Of a DNA stretch of 64,000 nucleotides, positions 50,384 through 59,300 are shown one piece after another. Source of the stretch: Haloferula sp. BvORR071 (GTDB lineage Bacteria; Verrucomicrobiota; Verrucomicrobiia; Verrucomicrobiales; Akkermansiaceae); assembly GCF_000739615.1 (NCBI RefSeq), contig NZ_BATP01000002.1, positions 30,387-94,386 on the forward strand, in the 5' to 3' direction. The position numbers and the translations under genes were made by a program. Under the pieces are notes generated by a model. That model saw only the letters and a list, made by a program, of their open reading frames with translations. It was not told the DNA's origin and ran no database searches. Every line of letters begins with the position of its first letter. Position 1 is the stretch's first letter.

Positions 50384-53300
50384 ATGACCGCCGACCACTC
50401 TCTCCGCAGCTCCCTGCTTCACACTGCTTTCCGCATGACCTTGGGCATGTCGGTGCTGATGTCGCAGGCATCGGCGGACATCCTGCGTGGCGGCGGTAAC
50501 GCGGGGACCGCACCACCCGCAGCAAGCCCTACGCCCGCGGGCGGAACCACGCCCGCGGCGACCAACCAGGCCCGGGCGAACGCGACCGACACCTTGGCGC
50601 GCACCACGCAGGCGCTGAACTCGGTACGGGCCATGCAGGCCGCGGCCCGCGCAAACGCGATCAACGGCGCCAACAATCTCGGCAACAATCCGCTTACCGG
50701 GCAGCCTCTCCCGAATGTCCCGGATGGCTTGGGGAGCGGCGGCCTGAAGGTGGATGGTCACGTGGCAACGGACATCTCTTGGTGGCAAGGCGCAGAGCTG
50801 CCGACCCAGACGACAAACGGGGCGAAGGTGGATGTCACCGTGAAGCAGACCGCCCAGCAGGCGTTGCTGAACTGGGAGACCTTCAACGTCGGCAAGAACA
50901 CCACGCTTACCTTCGATCAATCAGCGGGAGGCTCGAATGCCCGGCAATGGATCGCCTTCAACAAGGTAAACGATCCAACCTCGAATCCGACCCAGATCCT
51001 CGGCAGCATCAAGGCCCAAGGGCAGGTCTACATCATCAACCGCAATGGCATCATCTTCGGTGGCTCAAGCCAGGTGAATACCGGCGCGCTCACCGCCTCA
51101 GCCCTGCCGATCAATGACGAATTGGTCGCGAACGGCCTGTTGAACAACCCGAATCAGGCCTTCCTTTTCAATGGTCTCGGGCAAGGCCCGATCGGCGATA
51201 TCACGGTGCAAGCGGGTGCGCAGATCTCCACGCCGGTGAGCGCGGATGGCAATGGCGGCCGGATCTTCCTAACCGGTGCGAATGTCACCAACAATGGCAC
51301 ACTGAGCTCGCCCTCCGGCCAGGTCATCCTCGCGGCCGGCCTGCAGGTCGGTGTCGCGGCACACAATAATTCGGATCCTTCCTTGCGCGGTCTGGATGTC
51401 TTCGTTGGTGCGGTGACGGATCCGGCCTCCGCGCTCTCACCCTACGCCGGGACGGTGACCAATAACGGCCTGATCGAGATCCAGCGCGCTAGCGCGATGC
51501 TGACCGGCAAGACGATCCAGCAGAATGGGGTGATCGATAGCACGACCTCGGTCTCTCTCAATGGCCGCGTGGACCTGCTCGCGAACTACGATGCCGTGGG
51601 TAATCCCGGCTACGTGGCCTCGAATCCGAACACCGGCAGCGCCTTTGTCTGGCGCTCCAGCGGGAATATCACCTTGGGCGGAGACAGCGTGATTCGGATC
51701 ACACCGGAAACCGCTAGCACTGCCACGGCGATCGGCACCCAGCTCGCCCTGCGCTCGCAGATCAATATCCAAGGCAAGAACATCCACCATGCCGAGGGCT
51801 CGATCCTGCTCGCTCCAAATGCGATCGCCTCGATTCAGGCCGGTAGCTGGGCCTTCATCGATTCACCGAACCTTCCCGCCTCCACCTTCTATTCCACCGG
51901 TGGGCAGGTCTTCCTCGACAAGGGCTCGGTCATCAATCTTGCAGGAACCACGGATGCACTCGCCTCCGTGTTGCAGAATATCATCACGCTCGAGCTCCGC
52001 GGCTCGGAGCTTTCGGTCGCTCCGGTGCAGCGCGATGGTGAGCTCCGCGGCGAGACCATCGTGGTCGATCTCGGCAAGACCGGCACCTATGACGGCCGCG
52101 AGTGGGTGGGCACGCCGCTTGCCGATCTCATCGGTTACCTCGGCTTGGTGCAGCGGGATGTCGCGCAGCTCACCACGGCAGGTGGCACGCTCTCCATTTC
52201 AGCGGGCGATGCCGCAGTGGTAAGGGAAGGCTCGGTCATCGACGTGTCCGGCGGCTGGACGAATTTCCAAGGCGGCACCGTGGCGACCACCCGCGTGATC
52301 AGTAATGGTCAGATTGTCGATATTTCGGAAGCCACACCTGATCAGGTTTATTCCGGTATCTACACCGGCAGCTCCTCGGTAGTTCACTCGAAATGGGGTG
52401 TGGTAGAGAGCTTCAACCGCGCCTTGGCCCCTTCAGGCTCGCGTTATCAGGAAGGCTACACGCAAGGGGCCAACGCGGGCTCGGTGACGATCACTGCACC
52501 ATCGATCGTGTTGGATGGCACCCTGCGCGGATCCACCGTGGCCGGTGGCAACCAGATCCGTAACCAGCCCGGCTCCAGCAATCTGCCGGATGTTGCGAAG
52601 CTCGCGCTCCACTTCCGCGGCCGCGAGAATCTTTCGCCGAACTACTTCGCCACCTATCCGGATGCCCTCGATATCGTCTTCAAGGGAGGAGTCGATCAGG
52701 CGGACGTCCCTGAATTCACCCTGGATAGCAATGGCAATGCCGGAGCACTCCCGGCGGAGCGGCAAAATCAGGTCTACCTTTCTCCCGATCTCCTCACCTC
52801 CAGCGGATTCGGTCATCTCGATGTCACCAATGAGAATGGATCGATCACGGTGGCGGAGGGACAGAATCTCACCGCATCCCCTGGTGGCTCGATTAGCCTA
52901 ACAGCCTCGAACATCGATATTCGCGGTAGTGTCACCGCGGCAGGTGGCTCGCTCTCCTTCACGGCGCTCAATATCTCGCCTTATGATGCGGCTGTCGCGC
53001 TGTCGAAGCCGGTTCCCGAGGTGCCGGCGCTGCGCCCCGGCCGGGGCATATTCACCTTGGGCGAAGGTGCCACGCTGAGCACCGCAGGCCTGATCACGGA
53101 CGATCGTAGCGCCTCATCCTCCAGCACGCCGGCAATTCCCGATGGCGGCAGCATCAGCATCAGCGCCTACTCGGCAAACCTGGGCGAGGGGAGCTTGGTG
53201 GATGTCTCTGGCGGCTACGCCATGAATTCGGATGGCAAGGGTCGCTACGGCAATGCAGGATCGATCTCCATCCTCACCGGCAAGGATCCGCGCGTTAGTT

Positions 53301-56300
53301 CCATTCTCGGTGGCACGCTTTCGCTGGGTGGTACGCTGCGCGGCATCTCCGGGGCGAAGGGCGGCAGCCTCAGCTTGCAAGCGGGCGCAATCCAAGTCGG
53401 TGGCCCACCTGGGCAAGCCGGGGTCTATCATCTCGATCCGTCCTTCTTCAATCAAGGTGGTTTCACCAAGTTCAATCTGCAGGGACTAGGCGGTCCCGGC
53501 CTCCCCGCGGTTTCCGTGGCACCGGGAACCATCATCGAGCCGATTGCGAAGCGCTTGGCTGTAGTGGCGAATTCTCCCGGCGGGGGACTCCTCCTCGGTG
53601 AGTATGAGACCGTCCACGGCCGCGCGCCAGAAGTCTCGGAGCGCCAGGCGGTGAGCCTGAGCTTCCTCTCGGAAGGCGTCCGCGATGCCGCCACCGGGCT
53701 GTTGCTCTACCGCGGCGACGTGGTGATTGGTGAAGGCTCCGTCATTCGCACGGACCCCGGCGCCAGTGTCGAGGTCCGTGGCAGCACCGCCACCGTGCTC
53801 GGCTCCATCCTTGCGCCAGCAGGCAGCATTCGTGTGTCGGGCAGCTCGAATACCAACGCGGCCTTCGGCGATCCCAACCAAGCCTTGGCCACGACCTACC
53901 TTGGCTCTAGCAGCACCCTCTCCACCGCGGGCACCGTTGTGCTGAAGCCCGATGCCTACGGCCGCCGTATCGGCAGCGTGCTCGGCGGCGGCAGTATCAA
54001 TGTCTCCGGAAATATCGTCGCGGCGGCTGGTGCACTTCTGGATGTCTCCGGCACCAGTGGCACCCTCGACGTCGATCCCTCGGTCGTCGTCTCCAATCCG
54101 GTCACCAAGCTCCCGAACACCGGTCTGACCAGCAAGCCGCGGGTTAATCAGACCGTGGCCGTCCAGGTCGATAGCAATGCGGGCACCATCACCCTTTCCG
54201 GCGGGCAGTTCCTCTATTCCGATGCCACCTTGCGCGGCAATGCCGGTGGGTCCTCGGCGGCTGGGGGCTCGCTGTCGGTTTCCTCGGGCCGTTTCTACGG
54301 CGTCGCGGATACCCCCGTGCCGTCGGATATCACGCTGACTTTGACTCAATCGGGACCAGTCCTGGCGAATCCCATTTCCTCCAGCCCCATCGGCCATGTC
54401 GTGAATGGCTCGCTCGGTTCAGGCCATGGCTTCTTCGCGGCAGATTCCTTCCAAAATGGCGGCTTCGATTCCCTGACTCTCAGCGGCGTGTTAGAGACCC
54501 GCGGGCCGGTGACCATCGACGCCCGCGGCAGGGTCAGCCTTGCGAACCAGGGCATCCTCTTCAACGACTCCAGCTTCACGATCCGTGCCGGTGCCGTCGC
54601 CCTCGGCACGGCCTTTCGCCCGCCCTCGCTGCCGGCGGAGGAGACCAGCCCGATCCTCTACAACGGCCAGCCCTTCATCATTCCCGCAGTACACGGCAAT
54701 GGCACGCTCGATATCGACGCAAGCCAGATCGACGTCGGCAGTCTCAGCCTGCAAGGCACCGGTCGCGCGAATCTGGTGGCCGAGGATGGCGATGTCCGCG
54801 GCAATGGCACCTTCATTATTGCCGGTGACCTCAAGCTCCGCGCAGGCCAGATCTACCCCACCACCGCGAGTGAGTTCAACCTGATCGCCTACGATTACCA
54901 GAACGCCTCCGGCTCGCACAAAGGCTCGATCACCATCGAGGCTTCCGGTAGCCGCTCGCTGCCATTCTCCGCCGGCGGGAAGCTGGGCATCTACGCCTCC
55001 ACGATTCACCAGGCCGGTGTCCTTCGGGCACCCTTCGGCACCATCAATCTCGGCTGGGACGGTACCGGCACAGCCCCACGCGATTGGTTCACCGGCAGCT
55101 CGCGCCCCTTTCCGGTAACCACCGATCTCACGCTCGCCGCGGGTAGCATCACTTCCGTTTCTGCGGTCGATCCCGCCACTGGCAAGGCCTTGGTGCTGCC
55201 CTACGGCTATAGCCCGGATGGCACCGTGTGGATCGATCCTCGCGGTGTCGATATCACCGCAGGTGGGCTTCCCGAGAAATCGATCACACTTTCCGGGGGC
55301 AACCTCGTCCAAGAGTCCGGCTCGACCGTCGACCTCCGTGGTGGCGGTGACCTGTATGCCGACCGATGGGTCTCCGGCCTAGGCGGGCCGGTTGATATCC
55401 TCACACAATCTAACAGCTATGCCATCGTTCCATCCTACGGTGCCGAGTATGCGCCCTACGCGCCTTACAACAACTCCACCTCCGAAGCGAATCTGATCCA
55501 GGATGCGTCTGGCTACACCAATAGCAGCCTGGGCGTGGGCGACCGCATCTACTTGGAGGGTAGCAAGACCCTTGCTGCGGGCTACTACACCTTGTTGCCC
55601 GCACGTTACGCGCTATTGCCCGGGGCCGTGCTGGTCACCGCCAGCCAGGCCGGGGGCATGGGTTCGCTGGAAGTTCCCGGCGGCGCGAGCGTCGTCAATG
55701 GATACCGCTACAACTCCCTTGACCCCGGCCGCACCGCTCCTCAAGTCAGCACTCGCTTCGAAGTGGCCTCCTCCAAGGTCGTGCGCCAGCGCGCGCAATA
55801 CTTCGATTTCCTTGCGAATACCTTCATCAAGCAGAGCGCCGCTACCCTGAATGCACCGGTTCCGGTCCTGCCCACGGATTCCGGCTACCTGCGCTTTCAA
55901 GCGACGCAGTCGATGGACCTCGCGGGCTCGGTCGCCTCGAAGTCGATCAGCGGCGGCCGCGGTGCTGCGATCGATATCAGCACCCAGCTCGATACCTTCA
56001 TCTCGAATGGCATCACCAGCGGCGGAGCGGGAACCATCACTTTGGATTCAGCCGCGCTCAATGGCTTCGGAGCGGAAAGTCTCCTCATCGGTGGAGTCCG
56101 CACCCGTGGCACCGACGGTACCACCGCCGTCACGGTGAATAGCGGCAAGATCACCGTCGACAACGACGGATCGACGCTGGCCGCGGAAGATCTCATCCTC
56201 GCAGCCAAGAGCGAGCTCACCCTCGCTTCCGGCGCCGATCTTGCCTCCACGGGCAGCGCGAAGTCGAATGCCGAGACCCTTAAGATCGCCGGCGACGGCG

Positions 56301-59300
56301 CCTTGGTGCGCGTCTCTGGAAATCCTGCGGCCACCGTCCTGCGCAGCCGCAATACCTCCTCGGCCACGCCCCTTCTGAGCGTTGGCGCCGGAGCGAGCAT
56401 CACCGGCGGATCGATCACTCTCGATTCTACCGCCCGCCTGGCCGTGGATCCCACCGCCTCCCTCGCTGCGAGTGCCTATACCTTCGGCGCCGGCCGCATC
56501 AGCCTGATGCTCGATCCGAATGCGGCTCCTCCTTCGGGCACTAGCCTTGTCCTCAATAATAGCTTCCTCGGCACCTTGGGCGCGTCGTCTTCACTCGGGC
56601 TGCTAAGCTACTCCTCCATCGATCTCCTCGGAGCAGGATCCTTCGGCTCCAGCTCGCTGACAAATCTTACTCTCAGTGCCGGCGAGATCCGCGGCGTGAA
56701 TCAAGGCAGCGGCACCGCTCGATTGATCGCAAAGGACGTGCTGCTTCAGAATCCGAATGCATCCACCGCCGCCAGCCCTGGCTCGGCCTCCGGCTCCTTG
56801 GAGATCCTTGCCGATACCATCCGCCTCGGCAGCAATCAGATCGCGCTCAATCAATACTCGAATGTTCGTCTTGCCGCCAGCCGCGGCATTATCGGTGAGG
56901 GCAAGGGCGGCCTTTCCACACAGGCTGCACTTACCCTTGATACGCCCCGCCTCACCGGGGCCGCCGGTGCTGTGCGCAGCATCACTGCTGGCGGTAGCCT
57001 CCTGCTGAGCTCCACGGGTGCTGCGACCAGTGGTCTGCTCAACGGCGGTGCCGGATCCACGCTCACTCTGACTGGGTCATCCATCACCGCAGGCAGTGAA
57101 GTGCTTCTCGAAAGCGGCAATCTTTCCCTTCATGCCACCACCGGCAACTTGCTGGTGAGCGGCAAACTCGATGTTTCCGGCAATCGCCGCGTCTTTGGTG
57201 ACGCGATCCGCTACTCATCGGCGGGCAATATCCAGCTCAGTGCGGATACCGGCAATGTCACGGTCGCCGCGCCTGCCATCCTCGATCTCTCAGCTCAGCC
57301 GGGTGGGGGAGATGCGGGATCGCTTGCGATCTCAAATCCGGCCGGCAGCTTCACACTCCTGGGCACCTTGCTCGGTAGCAGTGGGCAGGGTGGCAAGGAT
57401 GGCAGCTTCTCCCTGGATACCTCGGCGCTGCCCTCGCTCTCCGGCCTCGCTGCCAGCCTCCGGCAGTCTTCCTTCACGGGTAGCCAAGAGTTCCGCGTGC
57501 GCAGTGGCGATGTCACCTTGGACGGCCTCTCGCTGGCTCGCGACTTCACACTCTCCGCCGATCAAGGGGATGTCACAGTGACGGGCACAATCGATGCCTC
57601 CGGGGCGACTGGCGGCAGCATCCGCCTAGTGGCAAATGGCGATCTTGTTCTTGCTTCCGGTTCCCGTCTTGACGCCTCCGGTGCCGACTTCAGTAGTGCC
57701 GGCAAGGGCGGTACGATCACGCTCGAGGCCGGAGCTTCACGCGATGGCGTGGCGGGTCCCGGTGCTCTCGACCTGCGCGCCGGGTCATCAATCGATCTCT
57801 CCGTCGCGGCAGAAAATTCGGGCAGCGCCGCGCTTGGGAAATTCGGTGGCAAGCTCCATCTCCGCGCCCCGCAGCTTGGCAGCGACCTCGCGGTCAATTC
57901 CCTCGACTCCACCGTCACCGGTGCCTCGTCGATCCTGGTGGAAGCTTACAAGATCTACGATCTTACCAGCACCACCGGCACGATCACCACTGCGATTCAG
58001 AATCAGATCAAGGCCGATGGTGAGGCCTTCCTTGGAACCTCTGGCACTGCCAGCGCGGCCTACACCACGATCTCCAACCGCCTGCTAGCGCATAATCCCG
58101 GTCTCGCTTCGATTCTGGTGCTCGCGCCCGGAGCGGAGATCATCCACCGCACCGGGAATCTCACGCTTGGCTCTTCCTCCTCCACCAGCACCTCGGATTG
58201 GAATCTCGCAAACTACCGCTTCGGCGCGAAGAGTGCCGCCGGGGTGCTCACGCTGCGGGCTGCCGGGAACCTGACCTTCTTCAATACCATCAGCGATGGC
58301 TTTGCCACCGCCGCCTACAACTCGCTGCTGCTTCCTGCCAACGCTCTGCTCCCAGTCAATACCCGCAGCTACTCCTACAGACTGGTCTCCGGCGCCGATT
58401 TCAGCGCTACCGATTTCGGCCGCACTCAGGCGCTCGAATCGCTCGCCGCCAGCTCCGGTTCTCTGCTCCTGGGCAAGAATAACACCAGCAACTTCTCGAA
58501 TAGCAACGGCTCTAACAACAATCCTGGCAACAGCGCCACGACCGCCCTCGCTCTGACCAATCGCTTCCAGGTCATCCGCACCGGTACCGGCGATATCGAT
58601 ATCCATGCTAGCCGCAGCGTGCAGCTCCAGAATCAATTCGCGACAATCTACACCGCCGGCACGGTCGTCGCCGATCCGACGATGGGGGGCAGCTTCGATG
58701 TCCCGATCCTCGATCAGACCGGCGGCAATATCACCCTGGGCGCAAATCAGCAAACGCCCTCCTATCCCGCCCAATACAGCATGGCGGGCGGCAATGTCTC
58801 GATCTTCGCGGGACTGGACATCGAGCATATCTCGCGCACGAACCAGAACCTCATCATCGCGGACTCCCAGCGCGAACTCCCGAACAACTGGCTCTACCGT
58901 CGTGGCTATGTTGACCCCGTCACCGGTCAATTCGGCAGCTCCCGTTACGGCGATGTGGCCTCCACCACCTGGTGGGTCGACTTCAGCAATTTCTTCCAGG
59001 GCATTGGTGCTCTGGGTGGCGGTGACGTCACGCTGGTGGCCGGACACAACGTCAACAACGTGGACGCGGTCATCCCGACCAATGCCCGCATGCCGAAAGG
59101 AGCGCCCAATGCGACCAAGATGGTCGAGCTCGGCGGAGGTGACCTTATCGTCCGCGCCGGGAATAGCATCGATGCCGGCGTCTACTACGTGGAGCGCGGC
59201 CACGGGTCGCTGGCGGCTGGCGGCAGCATCGTCACGAATTCCACCCGCTCGCCCTCGATCCCTCAGCTCGGTGGCACTGCCAATACCTTCGATTCCAATA

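Noticed and set aside
58085..59203. A 372-codon minus-strand frame inside the exoprotein gene, and similar long antisense frames at 1871-2782, 4749-5981 and 10062-10994.
   Set aside because: They lie opposite strongly supported genes, have low-complexity Arg/His/Asp/Gly-rich products and no family features; typical high-GC shadows.
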